From assembly GCA_036279015.1 (NCBI GenBank), contig DASUJY010000006.1:1-64000 (forward strand): a stretch of DNA of 64,000 nucleotides, in the 5' to 3' direction. A program made the translations under genes and the position numbers. The notes beneath the pieces were generated by a model. It saw nothing but the letters and a program-made list of their open reading frames with translations. It was not told the origin of the DNA and did no database searches. Shown piece by piece: positions 1 to 7,693 of this stretch. Source of the stretch: DATEOR01 sp036279015 (GTDB lineage: Bacteria > Actinomycetota > Thermoleophilia > Gaiellales > Gaiellaceae). The number at the start of each line of letters is the position of its first letter. The first letter of the stretch is position 1.

Positions 1-609
1 GCCGACGCCCGCGACGGCAGTGTTGATCCCGACCACGTGGCCGTGGCCGTCGGCGAGCGCGCCTCCCGAGTTGCCGGGATTGAGGGCGGCATCGGTCTGG
101 ATGACGTTCTCGACGATCCGGCCGGCGGCGCGCGAGCGTACGGGCAGGGAGCGGCCGAGGGCCGAGACGACGCCCGCCGTCACCGAGCCGGCGAAGCCGT
201 GCGGGTTCCCGATCGCGACGACGAGCTGGCCGACCCGCAGGCTCTCTGCGTCGCCGAGCTCGGCCGGGACGAAGTCGCTCCCCTCGGCGCGCAGCACGGC
301 GAGATCGGAGAGCGGGTCGCTGCCGACGACCTCGACCCCGACCTCGGCGCCGTCGACGAAGGAGGCGCGGGCGCCTCCGTCTGCAGCGGCGACGACATGG
401 GCCGACGTCAGCATGAAGCCGTCGGGCGTGACGACGACGCCGCTGCCCCCGCCTGCGAGCCGGCGGCCGCCGCGCACGCGGCGCGAGACGCGCAGGTTCG
501 CGACCGACGGGGAGAGGCGCTCGGCGACGGCGGTGACTGCCCGCGAATAGGCGTCGAGGACGTCCTCTTCCTCGCCGGCCCCGGTCGAGGAGATGAACGT
601 AAGATCCAC
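1..609 (-). CDS. HtrA/DegP-type trypsin-like serine protease, partial (C-terminus off the left edge)
   Basis: The reverse strand is open from a GTG at 607-609 to the window edge (203 codons). The chymotrypsin-fold catalytic triad is readable: His71 in TSAHVV, Asp102 in SDLAVLR and Ser181 in LNPGNSGGAL, the typical S1C (HtrA/DegP) signature. No signal peptide or membrane segment lies before the protease domain, so export is not obvious for this start. PDZ domains, if any, would be beyond the edge. Such proteases degrade or sense misfolded proteins. It is divergent from paaG, only 35 bp away. The family call is safe; the start is less so, as no strong ribosome site precedes it. Confidence 0.85.
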   Translation of the reverse strand, partial: MDLTFISSTGAGEEEDVLDAYSRAVTAVAERLSPSVANLRVSRRVRGGRRLAGGGSGVVVTPDGFMLTSAHVVAAADGGARASFVDGAEVGVEVVGSDPLSDLAVLRAEGSDFVPAELGDAESLRVGQLVVAIGNPHGFAGSVTAGVVSALGRSLPVRSRAAGRIVENVIQTDAALNPGNSGGALADGHGHVVGINTAVAGVG

Positions 610-644
610 GATCCCAAGCTAGCAGCGCAAGAGAGGTCTACCGA

Positions 645-1415
645 GTGGCCGAGGTGGAGACGCAGCGCGAGGGCGGGGTGATGACGATCACGCTCAACCG
701 CCCGGACGTCCTGAACGCGTTCGACCGGGCGATGCAGGACGGCTTTCGAGCTGCGCTTCGCGAAGCGCGCGAGCCCGGCGTGCGCGCCGTCGTCCTCACC
801 GGCGCGGGCCGCGGCTTCTGCGTCGGACAGGATCTGAAGGAGTTCCGCGAGGGGCCGGGCGATCTCGCCGGCCGGCTGCGGTCGACCTACAACCGGAACG
901 TCCTCGCCCTGCGGTCGCTGGAGAAGCCCGTGCTCGCTGCGGTGAACGGGCCGGCCGCAGGCGCCGGGCTCGCGCTCGCCGCTGCCTGCGACCTCCGTAT
1001 CGCGGCCGACTCCGCGACCTTCGTTCCGGCCTTCATCACGATCGGGCTCGTCCCCGACACCGGCGCGAGCTTCTTCCTCGGGAGGCTGCTCGGCTACGGC
1101 CGCGCCTTCGAGTGGCTCGCGTCCGGGAAGATCCTGACGGCCGCGGATGCGCACGCGTGGGGCTTCGTCACCGAGGTCGTCGAGGCCGGCAAACTCGCCG
1201 AGCGGGCGGCCGCCGCCGCCGCGGAGCTCGCCGCGCTGCCGACCCGGGCGATCGGGATGACGAAGCGCCTCCTCGACCGCGCAGCGATCTCGACCCTCGA
1301 GGAACAGCTCGAGCTCGAGGCCCAGCTACAGGCGGCGGCGGCCGAGGGCGAGGACTTCGCCGAGGGCGTGGCGGCTTTCCTCGCGAAGCGAGAGCCGCGC
1401 TTCAGCGGCCGCTGA
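645..1415 (+). CDS. paaG: enoyl-CoA hydratase/isomerase, probable 1,2-epoxyphenylacetyl-CoA isomerase
   Basis: This 256-residue crotonase-fold protein shows the CoA-binding and oxyanion-hole segments GAGRGFCVGQDLKEF and NGPAAGAGLALAAACDL, and the family-typical TITLNRPDVLNAFD near the N-terminus. The Asp in LVPDTGASFF matches the acid seen in PaaG-type isomerases. PaaG turns ring-epoxide phenylacetyl-CoA into the oxepin form, the step after the PaaABCDE epoxidase, and paaABCD lies 1.5 kb away, which supports this assignment over a generic enoyl-CoA hydratase. The GTG start has GAGAGG about 8 bases upstream. Confidence 0.85.
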   Translation: MAEVETQREGGVMTITLNRPDVLNAFDRAMQDGFRAALREAREPGVRAVVLTGAGRGFCVGQDLKEFREGPGDLAGRLRSTYNRNVLALRSLEKPVLAAVNGPAAGAGLALAAACDLRIAADSATFVPAFITIGLVPDTGASFFLGRLLGYGRAFEWLASGKILTAADAHAWGFVTEVVEAGKLAERAAAAAAELAALPTRAIGMTKRLLDRAAISTLEEQLELEAQLQAAAAEGEDFAEGVAAFLAKREPRFSGR

Positions 1416-1419
1416 GGCG

Positions 1420-1863
1420 CTAGCCCTTACAGGCGTCGAGGCCCAGCTGGCCGGCGATCTGGTCGGCTCTCGTGCTCGCGGCGTTGCCCTCGTCGAGCGC
1501 CTGCTGGACGGCGTCCTCGTCGTTCGCCTTCGCCGCATCCGCCAGGTCGTCGGCCGCAGCTTTCGTGTTGTTCGTCTGCTCGATCAGCGCGTCGAACTGA
1601 TCCTCCAGCTCCTCCGGCGGGTTCAGGTCGGAGATCTCGTCGACTTCCTTGTTCAGGATCGCGAGCGCCTTGTCGACGAGGTCGGGGACCTCCTCGAGGC
1701 TCGTCGGGGCGTCGAGGGCCTTGAGCTGCTTCTCGTACTTGCCGCAGATCGCGTTCGCCTGCGTCGTGAACTCGGCCTTCGACAGGCGCTCGCCACCCCC
1801 ACCGCCGCAGGCGGCCACGAGCAGGCCGAGAATGCCGACCAGCGCTGCGGCCACGCGCCTCAT
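1420..1863 (-). CDS. small secreted lipoprotein of unknown function
   Basis: The 147-residue product starts with a lipoprotein signal peptide (MRRVAAALVGILGLLVAAC; lipobox LVAAC) followed by a glycine run. The mature part is acidic, helix-rich and Ala/Asp-rich, with one further pair of Cys (AICGK and the C-terminal DACKG). It probably sits on the outer face of the membrane. A GTG nine bases upstream is also possible, but ATG at 1863 fits a leaderless promoter (TAGAGT, 7 bases upstream). It follows the XRE gene and converges on paaG with 4 bp between stops. I do not recognise a function. Confidence 0.75.
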   Translation of the reverse strand: MRRVAAALVGILGLLVAACGGGGGERLSKAEFTTQANAICGKYEKQLKALDAPTSLEEVPDLVDKALAILNKEVDEISDLNPPEELEDQFDALIEQTNNTKAAADDLADAAKANDEDAVQQALDEGNAASTRADQIAGQLGLDACKG

Positions 1864-1870
1864 GGCGGTC

Positions 1871-1876
1871 ACTCTA
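1871..1876 (-). promoter_or_regulatory. putative leaderless -10 box TAGAGT for the lipoprotein gene
   Basis: TAGAGT on the reverse strand ends 7 bases before the ATG at 1863, the spacing expected if transcription starts at the start codon. Its TAG is also the stop codon of the upstream XRE gene. Confidence 0.45.
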
Positions 1877-2143
1877 GCCGGGCTCCCGGTCGAGCAACTC
1901 GACGTGGAGGTCGGAGTCGAGCGCGTTCGCGATGCGAAGGAGCGTGTCGATCCGCGGCGGCCGGCCGCCGCTCTCGAGCCGGGCGATGGCCGACTGCGTC
2001 GTGCCGACGAGCTTCGCGAGGTCGGCCTGCGAGAGTCCGCGCTCGCGGCGCCTGTTGGCGACCTGGTCGGCGATCTGGGCGAACAGCCAGCCCTCCTCCG
2101 CGCCGGCGAGGCGTGCCCTGATTCTTTCCAACGGTTGACTCAT
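1874..2143 (-). CDS. XRE-family helix-turn-helix regulator
   Basis: The 89-residue protein has a complete helix-turn-helix (LSQADLAKLVGTTQSAIARL, about residues 38-57) preceded by a helical N-terminus, like HigA/antitoxin-type regulators. No toxin gene is adjacent on either side, so it may be a stand-alone repressor. A near-perfect 14-bp palindrome lies 11 bp before its ATG and probably serves as its operator. The following lipoprotein gene begins within a few bases of its stop. Confidence 0.85.
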   Translation of the reverse strand: MSQPLERIRARLAGAEEGWLFAQIADQVANRRRERGLSQADLAKLVGTTQSAIARLESGGRPPRIDTLLRIANALDSDLHVELLDREPG

Positions 2144-2167
2144 ATCTCAATAATGCTATAGATAGCA
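2135..2167 (+). promoter_or_regulatory. divergent promoter/operator between the XRE gene and the small membrane protein gene
   Basis: An AT-rich island in GC-rich DNA. TGCTATAGATAGCA (2154-2167) is a palindrome at 12 of 14 positions, a good candidate site for the XRE dimer. On the forward strand TTGACT (2135-2140), a 16-bp spacer and TATAGA (2157-2162) look like a -35/-10 pair for the gene at 2225, with the -10 inside the palindrome. Binding there could control both directions. Confidence 0.5.
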
Positions 2168-2224
2168 ATAGTGCGATAGAGAGACAGCATAGCCGTCGCC
2201 GCCTATCTCGTCGCGGGAGCAGCC

Positions 2225-2521
2225 GTGAGCTACCTCGTCTGGGGGCCCTGGGACGGGGTCGACGGGCAGGCCCACGCCTGGTGGGTGTTCGCGGCGCTCG
2301 CGCTCTTCCACGTTGCGGTCGGGGCAGCGATCTCGCGCTGGTGGGCGGTGGGCTTGCCGCTCGCCTGGGCGCTTCTGTCCGTCGGGGCCGAGGGATACGA
2401 CACGCCGGTCTGGATCGTCATCCTGTTTCAGGCGCCGTTGGCCTGGGCGCCCGCCGTCGCGATCGGCGTGGCTGCGCGCAAGCTCGGGCGACGCCCGAGC
2501 CCGGTTCCGCGGGCGGGATAG
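2225..2521 (+). CDS. small integral membrane protein of unknown function
   Basis: This 98-residue hydrophobic protein has about three membrane segments (around residues 18-36, 40-53 and 62-84) and a basic C-terminal tail. GGGAG six bases before the GTG supports the start. The frame stays open and hydrophobic for another 15 codons upstream (codons from 2180), but that stretch holds no usual start codon. It lies divergently from the XRE gene behind a plausible promoter. No family recognised. Confidence 0.65.
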   Translation: MSYLVWGPWDGVDGQAHAWWVFAALALFHVAVGAAISRWWAVGLPLAWALLSVGAEGYDTPVWIVILFQAPLAWAPAVAIGVAARKLGRRPSPVPRAG

Positions 2522-2523
2522 GT

Positions 2524-2910
2524 CTACCGCTCGCCGATCGGCGAGCCGATTCGAAGCAGATTCCCGCTCTTGTCGACGAGCGCGAACTCGCGCAGGCCGT
2601 AGTCCGTGTCCGTCGGAGGCATGAGGCGACTGCCCGTCGCCGCGTCGCGCTCGACCCCGATCTGCGCCCATTCCTCGTGGAGGGCGTCGGCCTCGCCGAC
2701 GTGGATGTAGCACGAGGCGTCCGTGGTGAGAGGGTCGACGTCCGGTGCGTCCCAGAAGTGGAGCTCGACCGCGCCTCGGCGGACGATCAGGTAGCGGTAC
2801 TTCTCGATCGGCGCGCCGACCAGCTCGAAGCCGAGCCGCTCGTAGAAGGCGAGCGACTCCTCGAGGTTCCGGCTGGGGAGGATCGGGACCGCGTATTCGT
2901 CCGGAGTCAC
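2524..2910 (-). CDS. VOC superfamily (glyoxalase/bleomycin-resistance-like) protein
   Basis: The 128-residue protein has the VOC pattern: AVPILPSRNLEESLAFYERL at the N-terminus, GAVELHFWDAP in the middle, and LREFALVDKSGNLLRIG at the end, similar to bleomycin-resistance-type VOC proteins. Its GTG (2908-2910) overlaps the paaD stop by 4 bases (GTGA), so the two are translationally coupled. It takes the place where paaE often stands. It could be a metal-dependent lyase or isomerase, or a small-molecule binding protein; a role in phenylacetate breakdown is inferred only from position. Confidence 0.8.
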   Translation of the reverse strand: MTPDEYAVPILPSRNLEESLAFYERLGFELVGAPIEKYRYLIVRRGAVELHFWDAPDVDPLTTDASCYIHVGEADALHEEWAQIGVERDAATGSRLMPPTDTDYGLREFALVDKSGNLLRIGSPIGER

Positions 2911-3392
2911 AGCGTCTTGAACTGCTCGAAGGGCTGGCGGCAGGCGTTGCAGTAGCGGATCGAGCGGCACGGGGTCGGGCCGAAGAGGTTGTCGAGGCGC
3001 GTGTCGGAGGAGCCGCAGTAGGGGCAGCGGAAGGCGTGGGCCTCGAGCTGGACGAGGGTCGGCCCGCCGGCTTCACGCGGCGCGGGCGGAGCAAGACCGG
3101 CTTCCTCGAGCTTCCTCCTCCCCTCGGCGGAGATGCGGTCGGTCGTCCAGGGCTCCTCGACAAGCACCTCGACGTCCGGCTCCGCCCCGAGCTCCCGGAT
3201 CCGCTCGGCCATCTGCTCCCGCATCACCTCGAGCGCCGGGCAGCCGAGGAACGTCGGCGTGAAGCCAACATGCACCTTGCCGTTCTCCACCTCGACGTCG
3301 TGCACGACGCCGAGGTCGACGAGCGAGACGACCGGGATCTCCGGATCGGGGATCTCGGCCAGCGCCTCCCAGACGCGCGCCTCGGTCACCAT
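2907..3392 (-). CDS. paaD: phenylacetyl-CoA 1,2-epoxidase subunit PaaD
   Basis: This 161-residue protein has an N-terminal MIP18/SufT-like domain (ALAEIPDPEIPVVSLVDLG, then FTPTFLGCPALEVM) and a C-terminal zinc-ribbon-like part with two CxxC motifs (CPYCGS and CNACRQ). PaaD is thought to help mature the iron centre of the epoxidase. The frame is open far upstream, but homology puts the start at ATG 3390-3392, overlapping the end of paaC by 7 bases. A GTG one codon later is also possible. Confidence 0.92.
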   Translation of the reverse strand: MVTEARVWEALAEIPDPEIPVVSLVDLGVVHDVEVENGKVHVGFTPTFLGCPALEVMREQMAERIRELGAEPDVEVLVEEPWTTDRISAEGRRKLEEAGLAPPAPREAGGPTLVQLEAHAFRCPYCGSSDTRLDNLFGPTPCRSIRYCNACRQPFEQFKTL

Positions 3393-4021
3393 GACGCACA
3401 GGCGACCGAGCGTCGCACCATCGTCATCTCCTCCCAGAGCGGCCTGAAGTCGTCCGTATGGCGACCCCGCTCGACCGCCTCCGCAGGATCCCGGCCCGCG
3501 CGCTCGCCGAGCTCCGCCCGCTGCGAGTCCGGCAGGATCCCCAGCGCATACGGCCAGAGCCTGTCCACCGCCTCCTGGAAGCGAGGCTCGCCGCGCAGCC
3601 GCTCCTCCCACATCGAGGCATGCATACGGTGGTAGGCCTCCTCGCGGTCGATCTTCTCGGCGAGGCCGGCGATGTCGGCGCGCTCGCTCGCCTTCAGCGA
3701 CTCGATCCGGATCTGATCGGCGAGCTCGTAGAGCCACCGGCGGGCGATCGACGCCGCCCAGTCGCCGACGAGGCGAAGCTCGACGAGCGGCGCCGAGCGG
3801 TAGTCGTCGGGCTCGCGGTCGAAGGCGAGCGCGTCGGCGTCGGTGCCGAGCTCGGCGGCGGCGAGCTCGTACCAGGCACGCGCGTGCCCGATCTCGGTCT
3901 GGGAGATGGAGGAGAAGGCGACGTCCTCCTCGAGGAACGGCGCGATGCCGGTCCACTCCGAGTCGCGCCAGCCGAGGATCAGCTCGTCGTCGGCGAGCTC
4001 AAGAAGTTGCTGCGCGTGCAC
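3386..4021 (-). CDS. paaC: phenylacetyl-CoA 1,2-epoxidase structural subunit PaaC
   Basis: The 211-residue protein is a ferritin-like PaaC: ADDELILGWRDSEWTG near the start, then EEDVAFSSISQTEIGHARAW, and REEAYHRMHASMWEERL later. PaaC is a structural partner of PaaA in the di-iron epoxidase core, and its own metal site is degenerate in the family. It overlaps paaB by 23 bases at its start and paaD by 7 at its end. Confidence 0.93.
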   Translation of the reverse strand: MHAQQLLELADDELILGWRDSEWTGIAPFLEEDVAFSSISQTEIGHARAWYELAAAELGTDADALAFDREPDDYRSAPLVELRLVGDWAASIARRWLYELADQIRIESLKASERADIAGLAEKIDREEAYHRMHASMWEERLRGEPRFQEAVDRLWPYALGILPDSQRAELGERAGRDPAEAVERGRHTDDFRPLWEEMTMVRRSVACASW

Positions 4022-4277
4022 GTGCGTCCTTCAGCTTGACCTTGAGCGAGTAGCCGTCGACGCGGCGGTAGTCACGGTCGAAGACATCCGCGAGGTAGGG
4101 CTCCCGCACCTCCATCACGTCGTCGCGCGGGACGATCCAGAGCGCGAAGGACTCGTCGCGTCGCCCGTAGAACTCGCGCGCATAGGCCTCGGCGAAGGTC
4201 GCATTGGGCGCTTCGAGGGAGCCGCCGTGCTGGAAGGGCTGCCCCTCGCGTTCCTGGCGGAAGACTTCGTAGATCAC
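3999..4277 (-). CDS. paaB: phenylacetyl-CoA 1,2-epoxidase subunit PaaB
   Basis: The 92-residue protein matches PaaB: IYEVFRQEREGQPFQHGGSL, AYAREFYGRRDE and WIVPRDDV. PaaB bridges the PaaAC heterodimers in the epoxidase complex. The frame is open further upstream, but the GTG at 4275-4277 overlaps the paaA stop as GTGA and gives the usual family length. It is part of the leftward operon paaA-B-C-D-VOC. Confidence 0.93.
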   Translation of the reverse strand: MIYEVFRQEREGQPFQHGGSLEAPNATFAEAYAREFYGRRDESFALWIVPRDDVMEVREPYLADVFDRDYRRVDGYSLKVKLKDARARAATS

Positions 4278-5167
4278 GCCGCGTCGGCGAGCACGGCCTG
4301 CCGCACCCAGGCCGTCTCCTCGCGCGAGGCCTGGCGAAAGCCGAGCCGGCGCTCGGTCTCCGGACCGTGCCCGGTCACCACCCACTTGAGCTCGTCCCAG
4401 TCGGGCTCGGAGTACTCCCAGACGCCGTCGTCTCGCTTCCGGAGCTTCGGGTCGGGGACGGTGAGGCCGAGCTCCCAGATCTGCGGCACGTAACCGTCGA
4501 GGAACTGCTGCCGCGCCTCCTCGTTCGCCTGGCTCTTGATCCGCCAGCGGTACATCGGGTCGTCCCCGGACGGAATCGGATTGCCGTGGAACTGCATCAG
4601 CGGCCCCCACCAGCGGTCGAGCGCCTCCTGCACGAGCTCTCGCTGCTCGTCGGTTCCGTTCATCATCGTCAGGATCACGTCGCGGCCGTGGAGGATGTGG
4701 AACGACTCCTCCCAGCAGATCTTCTTCATGATCCGCGCGTAGGGCGCGTACGAGCACTTGAGGAGCGCCTTCTGCGAGATGATCGCCGCCGCGTCGACGA
4801 GCCAGGCGATCACGCCGACGTCGCCCCACGTCCTCGTCGGGTAGTGGAAGACGTTGTGGAACTTCGTCTTGCCCGCCACGAGATCGTCGAGACAGGCCTC
4901 GCGCGGCTTGCCGAGGTCCTCGACGACTCGGTAGATGAGCTGCGCGTGTCCGACCTCGTCCTGCACCTTGGAGGTGAGCGCGAGCTTGCGCTGGAGCGTC
5001 GGCGCGCGGAGGATCCACTCGCGCTCGGGCAGGACGCCCATGAGCTCGGAGTTCCCGTGCATCTCGATGAACTTGACGAGCGCCTTGCGGTACGGCTCGG
5101 GAAGTTCGTCCCCGGCCTCCACCTGGCCGCCGGACTGCACGTACGCTTCGAATTCGGCTTCAGTCAT
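4274..5167 (-). CDS. paaA: phenylacetyl-CoA 1,2-epoxidase catalytic subunit PaaA
   Basis: This 297-residue ferritin-like protein carries the two di-iron ligand segments typical of PaaA, SKVQDEVGHAQLIYRVVEDL and ICWEESFHILHGRD. PaaA holds the catalytic di-iron centre that epoxidises the ring of phenylacetyl-CoA with O2. It is first in the operon. ATG 5165-5167 gives MTEAEF; a TTG two codons earlier is possible. The start is next to a palindromic operator shared with divergent paaR. No obvious ribosome site precedes the ATG, so translation may rely on a very short leader. Confidence 0.95.
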   Translation of the reverse strand: MTEAEFEAYVQSGGQVEAGDELPEPYRKALVKFIEMHGNSELMGVLPEREWILRAPTLQRKLALTSKVQDEVGHAQLIYRVVEDLGKPREACLDDLVAGKTKFHNVFHYPTRTWGDVGVIAWLVDAAAIISQKALLKCSYAPYARIMKKICWEESFHILHGRDVILTMMNGTDEQRELVQEALDRWWGPLMQFHGNPIPSGDDPMYRWRIKSQANEEARQQFLDGYVPQIWELGLTVPDPKLRKRDDGVWEYSEPDWDELKWVVTGHGPETERRLGFRQASREETAWVRQAVLADAA

Positions 5168-5170
5168 GAC

Positions 5171-5184
5171 CAAACGATCGTTAG
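5171..5184. promoter_or_regulatory. PaaR operator between paaA and paaR
   Basis: CAAACGATCGTTAG fits exactly the pseudopalindrome CNAACGNNCGTTNG that, as I recall, was described for the TetR-type PaaR of Thermus thermophilus. The core AACGATCGTT is a perfect 10-bp palindrome. TAGGGT (5182-5187) for paaR, and TACCCT read on the other strand (5188-5183) for paaA, overlap its right half as likely -10 boxes. A bound repressor would block both directions. Confidence 0.7.
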
Positions 5185-5199
5185 GGTAAACGGTACACG

Positions 5200-5772
5200 A
5201 TGAGCCGCAAGGAGGAGCTTTCCCGCCAGGCTGCGCGCCTCTTCGCCGCCAAGGGCTACCACGGCACCTCGATCGGCGACCTCGCCGAGTCGCTCGGCGT
5301 GCAGAAGGGCTCCCTCTACGCGCACATCGCCGGCAAGGAGGATCTCCTCTACGAGACCATGCGAGTCGGCGCCGCGTCGTTCCACGGCGCGCTCGACGCT
5401 GTTCCGGACGATGCCGCTCCGGCCGAGAAGATCCGCCTCGCGCTCCGTGCGCACCTGCGGGTGGTCTCGGAGCAGCTCGAGGTGGCGACCGTCTTCGTGC
5501 AGGAGTGGCGCTACCTCGAGGGCGAGCGGCTCGAGGAGGTGGCCGCCGAGCGCCGCGGGTACGAGGAGCGGATCAGGGAGCTCTTTCGCGAGGGGCGCGA
5601 CCTGGGGGAGCTCCGGGCCGATCTCGACGTCAGCGCAGCCGCGCTCCTCTTCCTCTCGGCCGCGAACTGGGCGTACACCTGGCTCCCGGCCGACGCCGAC
5701 ACGGACGCGCTCGCCGACCGCTTCTACGCCCTCCTCGTCGACGGCATGCGCGGCTACTCGACGCCGTCCTGA
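5200..5772 (+). CDS. paaR: TetR-family regulator, probable phenylacetate repressor PaaR
   Basis: The 190-residue protein starts with a TetR helix-turn-helix domain (AARLFAAKGYHGTSIGDLAE, then KGSLYAHIAGKEDLLYE) and ends with a helical ligand-binding domain of the type found in PaaR/FadR-like regulators. It is divergent from paaA across 32 bp that hold the palindromic operator. Phenylacetyl-CoA is the known inducer for PaaR proteins; its role here is inferred from context. AGGAG lies inside the beginning of the coding sequence, not before it. Confidence 0.85.
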   Translation: MSRKEELSRQAARLFAAKGYHGTSIGDLAESLGVQKGSLYAHIAGKEDLLYETMRVGAASFHGALDAVPDDAAPAEKIRLALRAHLRVVSEQLEVATVFVQEWRYLEGERLEEVAAERRGYEERIRELFREGRDLGELRADLDVSAAALLFLSAANWAYTWLPADADTDALADRFYALLVDGMRGYSTPS

Positions 5773-5780
5773 GCGCAGCC

Positions 5781-6671
5781 GTGCCGGCCGCCCTCCTGAT
5801 CGTCAACCCGAACGCCTCCCGGGTCACCCCGGACCTCACCCTCGCGGTCGAGGAGGAGCTCCGCGCCGGGGGCGACGTCGAGACCGTGCTGACGGAACGG
5901 CCGATGCACGCCGCCGAGATCGCGGAAGCGGCCGGGCGGGAGCTCGAGCGCATCTACGTCTTCTCCGGCGACGGAGGCTTCAACGAGGCCGTGAACGGGC
6001 TCGCGCACGACGTGCCCGTGGGTTTCCTCCCGGGCGGCTCGACGAGCGTCCTCCCGCGAGGGCTCGGCATGACGCGCGATCCTGTCGCAGCGGCTCGCTC
6101 GCTCGCGCGCTCGGCCCGCGAGCGGCGGATCTCGCTCGGCCGCGTCAACGGGCGCAGGTTCACCTTCAACGGCGGCTTCGGGCTCGACGCCGAGCTCGTG
6201 CGTCGCGTCGACGCGCTCGGGCGCGCCCGCGGCAAGCGCGCCAGCGACCTCACCTTCGCCCGCACGCTCGCGGGCATCCTCGCCGAGCGCAGGGCCCGCT
6301 TCGAGCCGGCGATGGAGGTCGAGGGGCTCGGCCGGGTCGCGTTCGCGCTCGTCGCCAACGGCAACCCGTACAGCTACGTCGGGCGCGTCCCGCTCCGGGT
6401 GGCTCCGAGCGCGGACTTCGAGCTCGGGCTCGACCTCGTCGCGCCGCGCGATCTCGAGGCGCGCCGCCTGCCGCAGGTGGCCCGCTGGGTGTTCGCCGGC
6501 AAGGGGCAGACGGCTTCGCCGCACGTCCTCTACGTCCACGACGCGGACGAGTTCGTCGTGCGGGCGGACGGTCCGGCGCCGCTCCAGGTCGACGGTGAGG
6601 ATCTCGGCGACGTCGAGGAGGCGCACTTCGAGGCGGAACGCTCGGCGCTCCGGGTTCTCGTGCCGGAATAA
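5781..6671 (+). CDS. diacylglycerol/sphingosine kinase-family lipid kinase
   Basis: The 296-residue protein starts at GTG 5781 with LLIVNPNAS, followed by YVFSGDGGFNEAVNG and FLPGGSTSVLPRGLGM, the DAGK-family nucleotide-binding segments. GDGGFNE stands for the usual GDGTxNE and the second motif is GGSTSVLPR instead of GTxNxxAR, so substrate or nucleotide use may be altered. The C-terminal part carries the usual beta-rich lipid-binding domain (FTFNGGFGLDAELVRRVD). It follows paaR by 8 bp and probably shares its transcript. Confidence 0.82.
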   Translation: MPAALLIVNPNASRVTPDLTLAVEEELRAGGDVETVLTERPMHAAEIAEAAGRELERIYVFSGDGGFNEAVNGLAHDVPVGFLPGGSTSVLPRGLGMTRDPVAAARSLARSARERRISLGRVNGRRFTFNGGFGLDAELVRRVDALGRARGKRASDLTFARTLAGILAERRARFEPAMEVEGLGRVAFALVANGNPYSYVGRVPLRVAPSADFELGLDLVAPRDLEARRLPQVARWVFAGKGQTASPHVLYVHDADEFVVRADGPAPLQVDGEDLGDVEEAHFEAERSALRVLVPE

Positions 6672-6679
6672 TTCGGAGC

Positions 6680-7693
6680 ATGGCCCAGGTGGTTCCCGCC
6701 GAAGGGGACATGCGCAGGGTGATCGGGGACGGGGAGGCTCGGCCGGACGGAGAGGTCGAGGGTCTCGGCGAGCACGAGCTGCTCGAGCTCTACCGCTCGA
6801 TGGTCCTCCTGCGCACCTACGACGAGCGCTCTGTCGTCTACCACCGGCAAGGGCGGATCGGGACGTACGCGATCTTCTGGGGGCACGAGGCGATGCAGGC
6901 GGGAGCCTTCCACGCGCTCGAGCGCGAGGACTGGATCTTCCCGTCCTATCGTGAGTCGGCGATCGGCCTCCTGCGCGGGATGCCGGTGGAGACCGTTCTC
7001 GCCTGGTGGCGCGGTCACCCGGCGGGCTGGTGGGACCCGCGGGCGTTCGGCGTCGCGTCGATCGCGGTGCCGATCGCGACCCACGTGCCGCACGCGGTCG
7101 GGTTCGCGTGGGGGAAGAAGCTTCGCGGCGAGCCGGTCTGCGCGCTCGCCTTCTTCGGCGACGGCGCCACCTCGGAGGGCGCCTTCCACGAGGGCGCCAA
7201 CTTCGCGGCAGTCATGCGCGCGCCGGTGATCTTCCTCTGCAACAACAACGGGTGGGCGATCTCGACCCCGGTCTCGGCCCAGACGCGGGCCCGCAACCTG
7301 GTCGACAAGGCGTTCGGCTACGGCATGCCCGGGATCCGTGTGGACGGAGGCGATGTGCTCGCCGTCTACGAGGCTGCGCGCGAGGCGGCCGCGCGGGCGA
7401 GGGCGGGCGAGGGGCCGACCTTCGTCGAGGCGGTCACCTACCGCTGCGCGCCGCACGCGACCGCCGACGATCCGAGCGCCTACATCGACGAGGAGCGCGT
7501 CGCGGCGGAGCGCCAAAACGAGTGCGTCGGGCGCTACGAGCGCTACTTGCGGCGGCTCGGCGTCCTCGGGGACGACCTCGTCGCCACGATCGCCGCGGAG
7601 GCGCAGGACGCCATGCGCGCCGGGATCGCCGCCGCCGAGTCGCTGCCGGAGCCCGACCCCGAGCTCGTCACGAGGCACGCCTATGCCGAGTAG
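6680..7693 (+). CDS. 2-oxoacid dehydrogenase E1 component, alpha subunit (pyruvate or branched-chain type)
   Basis: The 337-residue protein shows the thiamine diphosphate motif GDGATSEGAFHEGANFAA through CNNNGWAIS, the metal-binding GDG...NN pattern of E1 alpha subunits. The phosphorylation-loop-like region YRCAPHATADDPS is typical of branched-chain and bacterial pyruvate E1alpha. It decarboxylates the 2-oxoacid on ThDP together with the beta subunit. GGAG precedes the ATG by a few bases. It overlaps the next gene by 11 bp. The lipoamide dehydrogenase (E3) gene is not in the window. Substrate cannot be decided from sequence alone. Confidence 0.92.
   Translation: MAQVVPAEGDMRRVIGDGEARPDGEVEGLGEHELLELYRSMVLLRTYDERSVVYHRQGRIGTYAIFWGHEAMQAGAFHALEREDWIFPSYRESAIGLLRGMPVETVLAWWRGHPAGWWDPRAFGVASIAVPIATHVPHAVGFAWGKKLRGEPVCALAFFGDGATSEGAFHEGANFAAVMRAPVIFLCNNNGWAISTPVSAQTRARNLVDKAFGYGMPGIRVDGGDVLAVYEAAREAAARARAGEGPTFVEAVTYRCAPHATADDPSAYIDEERVAAERQNECVGRYERYLRRLGVLGDDLVATIAAEAQDAMRAGIAAAESLPEPDPELVTRHAYAE

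Noticed and set aside
1874..2143. Toxin-antitoxin system around the XRE gene
   Set aside because: Neither neighbour looks like a HigB/RelE-type toxin: one is a lipoprotein and the other a membrane protein.
2180..2224. In-frame hydrophobic extension upstream of the small membrane protein
   Set aside because: It would add a good helix, but it contains no ATG, GTG, TTG or CTG, and GGGAG stands at the right distance from GTG 2225.
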